DNA of 64,000 bases from an uncultured Sutterella sp. (GTDB lineage Bacteria; Pseudomonadota; Gammaproteobacteria; Burkholderiales; Burkholderiaceae_F). A program made the position numbers and the translations under genes. Each line of letters starts with the position of its first letter. The stretch's first letter is position 1. This document shows positions 26,668-34,376 of the stretch, in pieces. Location: positions 124,001-188,000 of the forward strand of contig UQYG01000002.1 of assembly GCA_900545275.1 (NCBI GenBank), in the 5' to 3' direction. The notes beneath the pieces are model-generated. The model was given only the letters and a program-made list of their open reading frames with translations, did no database searches and was not told the DNA's origin.

Positions 26668-26984
26668 GGTCGACACTTCGCCGAGGCGCGTTTTCGCAGC
26701 TCGAGATCCTGCAGATTCCGTCCGATGGGATCATTCTTTGCGAGAAGCCCGATGTCGTCGGCCAGCTGCAGAGCGAAGAGCACCCGCAGATAGGCGCCCA
26801 TAGAAACCGTAGGATCGCCCTTTTCGATCTTCATGGCCGTCACGCGCGAACACTGCGCCCGCTCAGCGACGAGCCCGAGCGGAAGGTTGTGGTGAAGACA
26901 CTCCACGCGAATCTTTTTGCCCGCTATGCTGAGCTTCTTTGTGAAACTTCTCGAGAGAAGTACGGAACGGGCGGGTTTTGTTAT
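26668..26984 (-). pseudogene. hipB-like antitoxin copy that lost its start and stop codons
   Basis: The frame is closely related to the intact antitoxin at 28507: ARSVLLSRSF..., LPLGLVAERAQCSRVTAMKI, DPTVSMGAYLRVLFALQLAD and NDPIGRNLQDLELRKRAS. Where the intact gene has ATG ACT AAA, this copy has ATA ACA AAA (26984-26976). Where the intact gene stops with TGA, this copy reads TGT, so the frame runs on into the hipA remnant and makes a chimeric ORF of 169 codons from an internal GTG. The HTH core (residues about 18-75) looks intact, so a shortened DNA-binding protein from the GTG at 26906 is possible but unlikely. Confidence 0.7.
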
Positions 26985-27008
26985 ATAAATGAAACAGTAA
27001 TAAACATC

Positions 27009-27028
27009 ATGTTCTTTTTATTGAACAT
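27009..27028. promoter_or_regulatory. Inverted repeat in the old hipBA promoter
   Basis: ATGTTC (27009-27014) and GAACAT (27023-27028) flank an AT-only 8-base centre, 25 bp before the lost start codon of the hipB copy. Position and symmetry fit an operator for HipB-type autoregulation. Confidence 0.4.
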
Positions 27029-27076
27029 TAGCAACACGCGCCCCAAGACCGCGACGCCATCCTTCGCCAAACAAAG

Positions 27077-27095
27077 AGACGCCCCGGCGTCTTTT
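27077..27095 (+). terminator. Hairpin between the hipBA copies
   Basis: AGACGC and GCGTCT (27077-27082, 27087-27092) with a CCCG loop, then CTTTTCC. A small intrinsic-terminator-like element in the 260 bp gap between the broken and intact toxin-antitoxin pairs. Confidence 0.4.
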
Positions 27096-27244
27096 CCGGA
27101 AAGCGTCCCTTAGCCTTTGAGAGGAAGGAAGATCCGCCGCCGCGACACTCTTCCCCGAAACCCGGGCGCCGAGAACAAACATCCGCTCACGCTCAGGCCA
27201 TCACGGCCAACGTTCGTACCCCGAGTCGGTCTTTTCCCTGCGAT

Positions 27245-28501
27245 TCAACTCAAGTCCGTAATGAAGCGTCCGGCAAAAAGAGCCCGCTCCCGTTGAAGCA
27301 ATGCCAACTGATCCGCCACCTTCTGCCAGTCCCGTACGGCGGAGAGCACCTCCCCAATAATCGCATCTGCCCGACGAGGCCCGAGAAAATATAGCGATGC
27401 GCTTGCACGAAGCAATTTCAGGTCGGAAACGTCTGTGTCGTTGTTGACGAGCAGGCTTTGCCGACGGCCTGTTGTCGGATTCATATCGTATGCTGGCGAC
27501 AGCGTCCAACCTTTTCGGGTCAGCAAGAAACCGTGATTGCGGAAGTGGTCATCCGTGTTTCCGATGCATATGTTGAAAGCGACACGCCGATAAAGCGCCT
27601 CCAGATTTCTTTCCAGATCGGTACAGTTTTCCAGCATCAGCTCGACGATATCGAGATAGCCGTGTCCGGACGAGGACCCGTCCCCGTCTTGTAGCCCGGT
27701 GAGCGTCAAGGCGGAAGCAAAATGAACGCGCGCTCCATCTTTCCTGTCGAATCTCTTCACCAAGAACGCATGGCGATTTTGCCCCAACATAATCAACTGT
27801 GAGGGAGCCGTTTCGATACCGGCCTTTCTCGCAAGAAGATAGGCGAACTGCTCCCATGCGCCCACATCGTAGCGATCGTTGCGGGAGGGAAACTTGGCCA
27901 CCCACAGACTGCCGTCATCATCACGGACCGACGCTTTGGGTCTGGCTCCGCCAAGCGAAGAACCCGGTTCAACCAACTGAAGGAGCCACTTTTCCTCGGG
28001 TAAAGCGCCCCTTGTTTCGCTCTCCTCGATCTTTGCGGCAGCTTCCGCAAGTTCGTCAAGACTTGTGATCGGCGGAACCGAGAACAAAGTTCCTTCGTTC
28101 AGGAACGCCCCCGACGGATCCCGTTTAAAGCGCAATCCTCCCAGACGCAAACCGTCGTCAAGCCCGCACAACATGTCGAAGGCGGTAAGAGTCCTTGGAG
28201 ACCGCCCTTCTTTTTCCGCCGACATTTGTTCGCGACGCTCAAGGAGCACGCGCCCCCAACGGTCGGGCATCGCATCAGAAAAGCATCCGAAAATTTCCGA
28301 TCCGGTCGTCAGGAACTGCCTGCCCGCGTAGTTTTCCAAATCGGCCGACAGTCTGACGCCCGCATACTTTTCAAGCCACGATTGTTCAAACTCGAAGGAA
28401 TATTTCGGAGCGCCGCGCAACGTTTCTCGAAAAAGCCGACCGACAAGGACGGGAACATCCGCCCAGTCGCAATCCAAATAAATCCACAACGTCTCAGGCA
28501 T
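27245..28501 (-). CDS. hipA: HipA-type serine/threonine kinase toxin
   Basis: A 418-residue HipA-family kinase. The N-terminal subdomain contains YLDCDWADVPVLVGRL and FGCFSDAMPDRWGR. The Gly-rich activation loop is PGSSLGGARPKAS (about 177-189), whose Ser corresponds to the autophosphorylated residue of HipA. WVAKFPSRND provides the ATP-binding Lys, NTDDHFRNHGFL (about 313) the catalytic Asp/Asn, and SPAYDMNP (about 335) the Mg-binding Asp. The ATG at 28501 lies three codons inside a GTG at 28510 that overlaps the antitoxin stop as GTGA; either start is possible. HipA kinases phosphorylate glutamyl-tRNA synthetase or other targets and arrest growth until HipB neutralises them. Confidence 0.92.
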   Translation of the reverse strand: MPETLWIYLDCDWADVPVLVGRLFRETLRGAPKYSFEFEQSWLEKYAGVRLSADLENYAGRQFLTTGSEIFGCFSDAMPDRWGRVLLERREQMSAEKEGRSPRTLTAFDMLCGLDDGLRLGGLRFKRDPSGAFLNEGTLFSVPPITSLDELAEAAAKIEESETRGALPEEKWLLQLVEPGSSLGGARPKASVRDDDGSLWVAKFPSRNDRYDVGAWEQFAYLLARKAGIETAPSQLIMLGQNRHAFLVKRFDRKDGARVHFASALTLTGLQDGDGSSSGHGYLDIVELMLENCTDLERNLEALYRRVAFNICIGNTDDHFRNHGFLLTRKGWTLSPAYDMNPTTGRRQSLLVNNDTDVSDLKLLRASASLYFLGPRRADAIIGEVLSAVRDWQKVADQLALLQRERALFAGRFITDLS

Positions 28502-28506
28502 GGCTG

Positions 28507-28818
28507 TCACGTCCTTGATGCACGTTTTCGTTCGTGAAGATCCTGCAGATCACGCCCGATCGGATCGTTTTTGGCGAGCAGCTCGATGTCGTCGGCCAAC
28601 TGCAACGCGTAAAGTACCCGAAGATAGGCCCCCATGGAAACAGTCGGATCACCTTTTTCAACCTTCGCCGCGGTGACGCGAGAACATTGCGCGCGCTCCG
28701 CCACGAGTGCGAGCGGGAGATTGCGACGCAGTCTCGCCATACGAATCTGCTCACCGACCGTTCGAAGTTTTGCCGAAATTCTTCTTGGCAACAAGACTGA
28801 TCTCGTAGCTTTAGTCAT
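28507..28818 (-). CDS. hipB: HipB-like XRE-family antitoxin
   Basis: A 103-residue protein with a helix-turn-helix of the XRE type (VGEQIRMARLRRNLPLALVA, SRVTAAKVEKG, VSMGAYLRVLYALQLAD). It precedes hipA and overlaps or abuts it, the usual antitoxin-first order. The ATG at 28818 is chosen; the preceding TTG codon is a weaker alternative. It should bind HipA and repress its own promoter. A diverged copy with broken ends lies at 26668. Confidence 0.88.
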   Translation of the reverse strand: MTKATRSVLLPRRISAKLRTVGEQIRMARLRRNLPLALVAERAQCSRVTAAKVEKGDPTVSMGAYLRVLYALQLADDIELLAKNDPIGRDLQDLHERKRASRT

Positions 28819-28890
28819 CAATAAATTGGACGCTTTCGTTGTTTGTGATCTTTTTATTATACATTGTTATATTCACGACACTTCTGCATG
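28819..28890 (-). promoter_or_regulatory. hipBA promoter region
   Basis: On the minus strand TATAAT (28861-28856) lies 38 bp upstream of the hipB start in AT-rich DNA. A clear -35 box is not visible. The surrounding ATAACAATGTATAATAAAAA is partly symmetric and may hold the HipB operator. Confidence 0.4.
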
Positions 28891-29019
28891 CTCTTCCCGC
28901 TCACGAACAATGAGGCGCCCCGGAATCTCTTTCTCGAAGAAACGCCTCTTGTCTCTCGAAGAGAAGATGGATTCGTCGGATCATCCCTTCCCTGCCTCGG
29001 TGTTTCCGACAAATCTCGA

Positions 29020-29160
29020 CGCAGACCCAAGGACAGTCGCCGCATCGCCAACCGCCGCGGCGCCATTTGCCGCGATGATTCGGGCGTCCCAAACGAGACC
29101 GCAGCCGCTCGTCGAGCCGGTCTGAACGACGGGCGCAGGCTCGGCCGAAAGAGAAAGCCG
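29020..29160 (-). pseudogene. Decayed PepSY-protein copy
   Basis: Three blocks match the PepSY gene at 22802 in the same order but different frames: AEPAPVVQ (end of the signal region), GCGLVWDARIIAANGAA (domain core), and RRGGWRCGDCPWV (the Trp/Cys tail). At the nucleotide level CGTCCCAAACGAGACCG is shared, as is the CGGCGGTTGGC block. About 90 bp between the first two blocks is deleted. Confidence 0.6.
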
Positions 29161-29190
29161 CGCCCCATAACGCCGCCTCCCCAAAAAGAA

Positions 29191-29217
29191 CGCCGGAACC
29201 ACCAAAAGGCTCCGGCG
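29191..29217 (-). terminator. Terminator of the GNAT gene
   Basis: CGCCGGA (29191-29197) pairs with TCCGGCG (29211-29217). On the minus strand a TTCTTTTTGG tail follows. It lies 42 bp after the acetyltransferase stop. Confidence 0.7.
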
Positions 29218-29258
29218 CACTTTTCTTGACGGCAGACCGATCCGCCTCGGCCGAAGAC

Positions 29259-29756
29259 TCAGGCCTCGAGCGTCTTTTCCATCTTGATCTCAACGACCGG
29301 CTCGCCGTCCGGACGCCACGTCCGGTTTTCCGCCGTCTCCACGACCCGGAAGCCGAAGCGCTCGTACTGTCGAATGGCCGCTTCGAGCGGTCCCGCCGTC
29401 CAGAGGATCAGCGTTTTGTACCCGGCTTCCTGCGCCTTGGCAAGGAGCGCCTCCATCAGGGCGCGTCCGAACCCCTGCCGGCGACGGCTCTTTTCCACGG
29501 CAAAGAGCCGCAGCTGTCCCGTCGACGGATCGTCTGTTTCGCAGAGCATCACGGATCCCGCAGGTTCCCCTTCGACCTCCGCGATCCAAAGGCCTTCCCG
29601 GCCGTTTTCGGGCCGCCTCGGAAAGTCGAGCGCAATCTCTTTGGCGTAGGTGACGAAGGCCGGTCCCCACCCGTATTCTTCGGCGTAGAGGCGCTCGTGC
29701 AGATCGGCGACGTACTTTTCTTCGCCGGGACGATAGGTGCGAATGACGGCGGTCAT
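29259..29756 (-). CDS. GNAT-family N-acetyltransferase
   Basis: A 165-residue protein with the GNAT fold: acetyl-CoA pyrophosphate loop RRRQGFGRALM (Q/R-x-x-G-x-G/A), preceding strand QLRLFAVEKS, and following GPLEAAIRQYERFGFRVVE with the conserved Tyr and Gly-Phe near the C-terminus. MTAVIRTYRPGEE at 29756 is the preferred start (GGAG eight bases upstream); 12 further codons are open upstream. The acyl acceptor cannot be predicted. It is monocistronic, with its own terminator. Confidence 0.88.
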   Translation of the reverse strand: MTAVIRTYRPGEEKYVADLHERLYAEEYGWGPAFVTYAKEIALDFPRRPENGREGLWIAEVEGEPAGSVMLCETDDPSTGQLRLFAVEKSRRRQGFGRALMEALLAKAQEAGYKTLILWTAGPLEAAIRQYERFGFRVVETAENRTWRPDGEPVVEIKMEKTLEA

Positions 29757-29870
29757 GACAAAACTCCGGAAGACCAAAAGTTCTTCCGTCATGCTCCCTC
29801 AGTCCGAACGGATCGAAAGCCCTCCTAAGGAAGACGACGTATCGAAGCAGCCCGCCCTCCGCAAAAACGA

Positions 29871-29898
29871 AACTCCCGGCACCTTCGCGCCGAGAGTT
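29871..29898 (-). terminator. Terminator of the HAD phosphatase gene
   Basis: AACTCCCGGC (29871-29880) pairs with GCCGAGAGTT (29889-29898) with one G-U pair, and the minus strand continues TCGTTTTTGC. The stem is nearly the same as at 26360-26389. Confidence 0.7.
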
Positions 29899-29940
29899 CC
29901 GAACCTCACCCGAGAGACTTCGGGGCTTTTCGTTTTTGGA

Positions 29941-30633
29941 TCAGACCGTGTGCCACGCATGCACCGGCCAGCCCATTTCCTTCGCCTTTTCAAGGAGCAC
30001 CGGATCGGGATCCACCACTTCCGTGGCGCCCGCGTAGAGAGCAAGCGGCAGGTCGTTGCGGCTGTCCGTAAAGAACAGCATGTCTTCGGGCTTCAATCCG
30101 TAGCGCGCGAGGACTTCCTGCACGCGCTCCACCTTCCCTTCCCGGAAGGAGGGAATCCCGTCGATTTCGTTCGTGATGCGGCCCTTGTCGTCCGTCACCA
30201 TGTCGATCCCGATCACGTTGTCGCCGGGCACGCCGAGACGCTCGGCGATGGGTTTGACGATGTAGGTGCAGGTGGCCGAGATGATCTGCACGGGAATGCC
30301 GAGGGCCTTCGCGCGTTCGATGCGCTCGAGCCCTTCGCGGTAGAAGTGCGGACGGATCCGGCGTTCGGCGAAGTCGTTCAAAAGTTCGTCGAGGCGCTCG
30401 GGATCGATTCCGTAGACCGCGGGCGTCACGGCGCGCAGATAGGCCGCGATGTCGAGCGTTCCCTTGTGGTACTCGGCCACCATGCGGTCGTTCTCTTCCT
30501 TGTAGAAGGGATCGGTGACGACCCCCTCTTCATAGAGATAGTCGATCCAGAGCTGCGAAGAGTCGCAGGCGATGAGCGTGTTGTCCAAGTCGAAGACGAC
30601 GAGCTTCGGGGGATGTTCCGGAGAAAACGGCAT
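29941..30633 (-). CDS. HAD-IB family phosphatase
   Basis: A 230-residue HAD-superfamily enzyme. Motif I is VFDLDNTLI with both catalytic Asp residues, motif II is IISATCT, the motif III Lys lies in FREGKVERV, and motif IV is FFTDSRNDLPLA. The helical cap between motifs I and II (about 90 residues) places it in subfamily IB with SerB-like and phosphorylcholine-type phosphatases. A strong AAAGGAGG ribosome site precedes the ATG. It follows serB by 41 bp in the same orientation, so the two phosphatases are probably cotranscribed. The substrate is not fixed by sequence; a phosphorylated amino acid, lipid or small alcohol is likely. Confidence 0.88.
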   Translation of the reverse strand: MPFSPEHPPKLVVFDLDNTLIACDSSQLWIDYLYEEGVVTDPFYKEENDRMVAEYHKGTLDIAAYLRAVTPAVYGIDPERLDELLNDFAERRIRPHFYREGLERIERAKALGIPVQIISATCTYIVKPIAERLGVPGDNVIGIDMVTDDKGRITNEIDGIPSFREGKVERVQEVLARYGLKPEDMLFFTDSRNDLPLALYAGATEVVDPDPVLLEKAKEMGWPVHAWHTV

Positions 30634-30674
30634 GAAAACCTCCTTTTATTATTTTTAAGGGATAACCCTGAGGG

Positions 30675-31523
30675 TCAAGTATTGTACCAAGACTCTTCGA
30701 AGAGGTGCGCGAGCGTATCGAGTCCGCCCTTGCGGACGGCGACGTCCGCGGCTTGCGCGAGGACGGCCTTTGCGTGGTACGCAACCCCGAGCCCTGCGGC
30801 GCGCACCATGAGAAGGTCGTTTGCGCCGTCCCCGGTCGCCATGGCGTTCTCGAGTCGGTCGCCCGCGACCGCCGTGAAGAGTTCCACGGCGCGGCGCTTT
30901 CCTTCGGCGTCGAGAATTTCTCCGCCCGCCGGCCCCGTCACCTCGCCCGTAAGGCGTCCGTCGCGAACCACCACTTCGTTCGTGAGCACCCCGTCGGCGC
31001 CGAGATGTTCGGCAACGTGGAGCGCGATCGGACGGAAACCGCCCGAAACGATCGTGGTCTTGACGCCGTGACCGCGCAGGAAAAGAAAGAGTTTCTCGAC
31101 GCCCGGATTGTAGCGGACGCCCTCGATCGTCTTCTGAAGCACGGATTCGGGCGCGCCCTTCAAAAGCGCGACGCGCAGCTTCAGATTTTCCGTAAAGGGA
31201 AGATGCCCCTCCATCGCGCGGCGCGTGATGTCGGCCACCTGTTCGCCGACGCCGAAGCACGCCGCCATGTCGTCGATGCACTCGTTGTCGATCAAGGTGC
31301 TGTCCATGTCGAAGAAGGCGTGGCGGATCGTCTCGAGACACGGAAGGGTTTCCAAAAAGAAGACGTCCCCTTCGATCGCGTCGGCGACGGCGCGAAGGGC
31401 CTTGCGGTCCGATTCCGCGTCGGGAAAAACGTCGAAGCGGATCGCCCCCGTTTGCCGACGCGGCTCGGGATAAACGTCAAGGCGAAGGGTTTCGGCTCCG
31501 GGGCCGGTCAAAATCGCAATCAT
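30675..31523 (-). CDS. serB: Phosphoserine phosphatase
   Basis: A 282-residue cytoplasmic enzyme completing L-serine synthesis from phosphoserine. An N-terminal regulatory region of about 75 residues precedes the HAD core: FFDMDSTLIDNECIDDMA (motif I with the SerB-specific NE-IDE/D signature), the cap EGHLPFTENLKLRVALLKG, motif II TTIVSGGFRPIA, and motif IV MATGDGANDLLMV. These match SerB almost residue for residue. The ATG at 31523 is preferred over a TTG four codons upstream; the ribosome site is weak. The N-terminal domain is shorter than in E. coli SerB (322 aa). Confidence 0.93.
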   Translation of the reverse strand: MIAILTGPGAETLRLDVYPEPRRQTGAIRFDVFPDAESDRKALRAVADAIEGDVFFLETLPCLETIRHAFFDMDSTLIDNECIDDMAACFGVGEQVADITRRAMEGHLPFTENLKLRVALLKGAPESVLQKTIEGVRYNPGVEKLFLFLRGHGVKTTIVSGGFRPIALHVAEHLGADGVLTNEVVVRDGRLTGEVTGPAGGEILDAEGKRRAVELFTAVAGDRLENAMATGDGANDLLMVRAAGLGVAYHAKAVLAQAADVAVRKGGLDTLAHLFEESWYNT

Positions 31524-31575
31524 GCTTGCATCCAAAGTGGTTGGCGGACCCTCAAGGCCCGAAAGAGAATTCTTC

Positions 31576-31606
31576 GCGCCGAAACGAATGCCCTCCGCTT
31601 CGGCGC
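31576..31606 (-). terminator. Possible hairpin between the phosphodiesterase gene and serB
   Basis: GCGCCGAA (31576-31583) pairs with TTCGGCGC (31599-31606) over a 15-base loop. T-content after it is low, so it may only stabilise RNA. Confidence 0.35.
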
Positions 31607-31653
31607 ACGTTCGAATTGTCGGCGGCCCGAAGGCCGCGGGGGGACCGCGCTTC

Positions 31654-33171
31654 TCAGGCGATGCGTCCGCCTTCGAGCACGTAGCGGTGCCCCGCGTAGT
31701 CGCGGCGCTTCAGGTACTGCGTGAAGTCGCCGCAGGAGAGCGTAATCGTTTCCGTGACGGCGCGCCCGCTCTTTGAGGCATTCTCTCGTACTTCGCCCAC
31801 GGCCTCCCGAAGGAAGCGCCCCTTCGGGAGCGGCAGCTGCGCCTCGTCGTCGAGGAGATGCAGCGACATCATGATCGTCACCGCGAGGTCGTCGTGACCC
31901 GCGGGTTCGTCGTGACGCGCGGCGCCCGGGAACATCGTGCCCGCGGCTCCGAGAAGACACTTCACTTCCTGAGGAAGGAGCCCCCCGTGGTTGCCCGCCC
32001 CGAGAGGAAGTTCCTCCATCATGACGAGCGTTCCCTTTTCCGCGTCGCCCCGCCCCACGATGCGAAGGTCCGGTCCCCGGACGTGGTCCGAGAAGACGAG
32101 GGCTTCCGAAAGCGTTCCCGGAACGATCCCCTCGACGTCGGCCGAACCCTTCGAGACGGGCTGCGAGAAAACGAGTCCCACGTCGGGAGAGGCCATGAGG
32201 GCGTCGCGCGCGCGAACGAGGTTCGCCTGCGAGGCGTCCCGGAACCAGAGGCCCGCGGCGTAGGTCCCGACGGCGACCACGTCGGCCGATTCGGGATCGG
32301 CCCCGTTTCTCACGTCTTCGCCGCGAAGGACCGTAAAGCCCGCGTCGCGAAGCGGCCGGAGAAGATCCGCATGACGTTCCACGACGCCGTGGCCGTGGTC
32401 CGAGAGGACGACGAGCTGAATGCCTGCGTCCCGACCCTTCTCCTCCCACCAGGCGAGCACCTTGGCGAATTCGTCGTCGGCGCTGCGGCGGGCGGCTCGG
32501 GTGCGGTCGTCCCAAATACCGAATTCGTGCGAGGAATGGTCGGGTTCGCCGTACCAAAGGACGGTGACGTCGCCGAGTCCGCGCGGGACTTCGTATTCGA
32601 AGAAAAGCTCCGACAAAAGGGCGTTCCCGTCAAAGTCCGGGAACTTGAGCGGCACGGCCGCGAAGCGCTCGGCGATCGTACGGCCTTCGTCTTCGGGGAC
32701 GATCGTCGTGAAGTCGTGCACGCAGAGATTCAGGTGCCCCGGGAACATCGCGGCTTCGTGATGCTGCAGACGGGTGCTTCCCGGCGAGTTCGCGCAGTAA
32801 ACGCGAAGCGTGCGTCCGGCGCGCGCGAGGCGTTCGCCGAGGCTCGGAAGCGTGAAGAGCCCTTCTTCACCGAGCGACTCGACCGACTTCACGCGGGAGC
32901 CCGCGAATACCGCGTCTTCGCCCTTTTTGCCGCGGCGGAAAAAGGCGTTCGCGATGATTCCGTGCTCGTTCGGGCGTCCGCCCGAGAAGATCGACGGATG
33001 GTTCACGTAGGTTTCGGTCGGGAAGGTCGAGAGGTAGTTCGTCCACTCTCGGTGACCGTCGAGAAAGGCCCGCAGGGCGGGCATGTCTTCCTTCGTCACG
33101 CAGTCGGGACGAAGACCGTCGAAGCCTACGAGCAAAAAGCGGGGCGAAGCGTGTTTCGTTTCTTTCGTCAT
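31654..33171 (-). CDS. Type I phosphodiesterase / nucleotide pyrophosphatase-like enzyme
   Basis: A 505-residue alkaline-phosphatase-superfamily enzyme. FLLVGFDGLRPDC supplies the first metal Asp; TFPTETYVNHPSIFSGG has the nucleophilic Thr before Y-x-N-H as in NPP enzymes; WYGEPDHSSHEFG gives Asp and His; VVLSDHGHG gives Asp-His; and GNHGG gives the last His. All six metal ligands therefore appear present. There is no signal peptide or membrane anchor from the ATG at 33171 (AAGGAAA ribosome site), so it is cytoplasmic, unlike many relatives. It sits downstream of a peptide-type ABC importer and could process a phosphodiester or phosphonate ligand imported by it; this is inference. Confidence 0.85.
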   Translation of the reverse strand: MTKETKHASPRFLLVGFDGLRPDCVTKEDMPALRAFLDGHREWTNYLSTFPTETYVNHPSIFSGGRPNEHGIIANAFFRRGKKGEDAVFAGSRVKSVESLGEEGLFTLPSLGERLARAGRTLRVYCANSPGSTRLQHHEAAMFPGHLNLCVHDFTTIVPEDEGRTIAERFAAVPLKFPDFDGNALLSELFFEYEVPRGLGDVTVLWYGEPDHSSHEFGIWDDRTRAARRSADDEFAKVLAWWEEKGRDAGIQLVVLSDHGHGVVERHADLLRPLRDAGFTVLRGEDVRNGADPESADVVAVGTYAAGLWFRDASQANLVRARDALMASPDVGLVFSQPVSKGSADVEGIVPGTLSEALVFSDHVRGPDLRIVGRGDAEKGTLVMMEELPLGAGNHGGLLPQEVKCLLGAAGTMFPGAARHDEPAGHDDLAVTIMMSLHLLDDEAQLPLPKGRFLREAVGEVRENASKSGRAVTETITLSCGDFTQYLKRRDYAGHRYVLEGGRIA

Positions 33172-33493
33172 GTTTTTCCTTCTCTTTCGCGCCCGACGCA
33201 CGGGCGCGCTGAGAATCACGGGAAAATCGGCCGCGCGGGAGAACGCCCGCACCGGGCCGAAAGGGATAAATGTACGGCACGGCGTACGAAAGGATCTCGA
33301 AAACCCTTTACGCCCGAAGCCCTCCCGGATTCACCGAAGGGACGACCCCGGGCACGAGCGGGATCGCAGCGCCGAGCGCGGTAAACCGCAGGTGTGAAAC
33401 CCGAAAGCCCCGTGCGCCAGAAGCCGCCCCCGGACATGAATGAACGGCTCCGGACGCACCGGGATTCGGTTCTGCGCTCTCCGGCGTCTTTGG
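33172..33493. other. Intergenic 322 bp, no gene seen
   Basis: No reading frame here resembles a protein. It separates the phosphodiesterase gene from the ABC permease gene upstream. Short inverted repeats (GTACGGC / GCGTAC near 33272) are the only structure noticed. It may hold a promoter for the phosphodiesterase gene. Confidence 0.4.
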
Positions 33494-34345
33494 TCAGCGG
33501 TTCTCCGGATCGAGCTTCTGCTGCACGTAGTCGCCGAGAATCGACATCGAGAGCGTGGCGAGGACGATCACGACGCCCGGAATCACGGCGATCCACCAGG
33601 CCGAGGTGAGGTAGTCGCGCCCGAAGCCGAGCATGGTGCCCAAGGAGCTCATCGGCGGCTGCACGCCGACGCCGAGGAACGACAAGGACGTTTCGAGCAG
33701 AATCATTCCGGGGAAGTTAAGCGTCATGTTGACGACGAGCGCCGAGGCGATGTTCGGGAGAATGTGCTTCAACCCGATGCGCCAGGTCGGAATCCCGAGG
33801 CCTTCCAGGGCGGAGGCGTAGCCTTCGGTGTAGGCCGAGCGCGCGAGGTTGCGCGTAAGCCGCGCGTAGCGGTCCCAGCCGTAGACCGTCATGATGACGA
33901 CGATCACCGTGACGTCGGTGCCGAGAAAGGCGAGGATCGTCAAGGCCAGGATGATGAAGGGAAGACTCGCCGTGAAGTCGACCCCGGTGTTGACGAGGTC
34001 GTCGATGATCCCGCCGAAGCGGGCGGCGAGAAAGCCCAGAAGCGTCCCGACGATGGCGCCCAGAATCGTGCCGCAGACGGCGAGGATGAAGGAGAGGCGC
34101 AGCGAATAGAGAAGCCGCGAGAAGACGTCGCGTCCGAGTTCGTCCGTCCCGAAGGGATGCGCCCAGGAGGTGAACGGCATCACGAGACGTGCCGTGAGGT
34201 CCATGTCCTCGAGCCCGTAGGGAGCGATCCAGGGCGCGAGGAGTCCCGAGACGAAGAAGAAGATCAAAAGCGCGGCGCTTCCCGGCACGAGCCACCCGCC
34301 CGCGGGCTTCAGAAGTCGGCGCGTGGAAACTGCGGTGTTCGACAT
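33494..34345 (-). CDS. Peptide-type ABC transporter permease (DppC/OppC family)
   Basis: A 283-residue inner-membrane permease with about six helices. The N-terminal helix and the HPFGTDELGRDVFSRLLYS motif are standard for OppC/DppC. The cytoplasmic coupling loop is EGYASALEGLGIPTWRIGLKH (EAA-like motif). It follows the DppB-like permease by 31 bp in the operon SBP - ATPase - DppB - DppC. It should form the channel with that partner for uptake of dipeptides, oligopeptides or similar ligands. Confidence 0.92.
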   Translation of the reverse strand: MSNTAVSTRRLLKPAGGWLVPGSAALLIFFFVSGLLAPWIAPYGLEDMDLTARLVMPFTSWAHPFGTDELGRDVFSRLLYSLRLSFILAVCGTILGAIVGTLLGFLAARFGGIIDDLVNTGVDFTASLPFIILALTILAFLGTDVTVIVVIMTVYGWDRYARLTRNLARSAYTEGYASALEGLGIPTWRIGLKHILPNIASALVVNMTLNFPGMILLETSLSFLGVGVQPPMSSLGTMLGFGRDYLTSAWWIAVIPGVVIVLATLSMSILGDYVQQKLDPENR

Positions 34346-34376
34346 GAAGGTTCCTTGAAAGAATGGTTCGTGAAAG

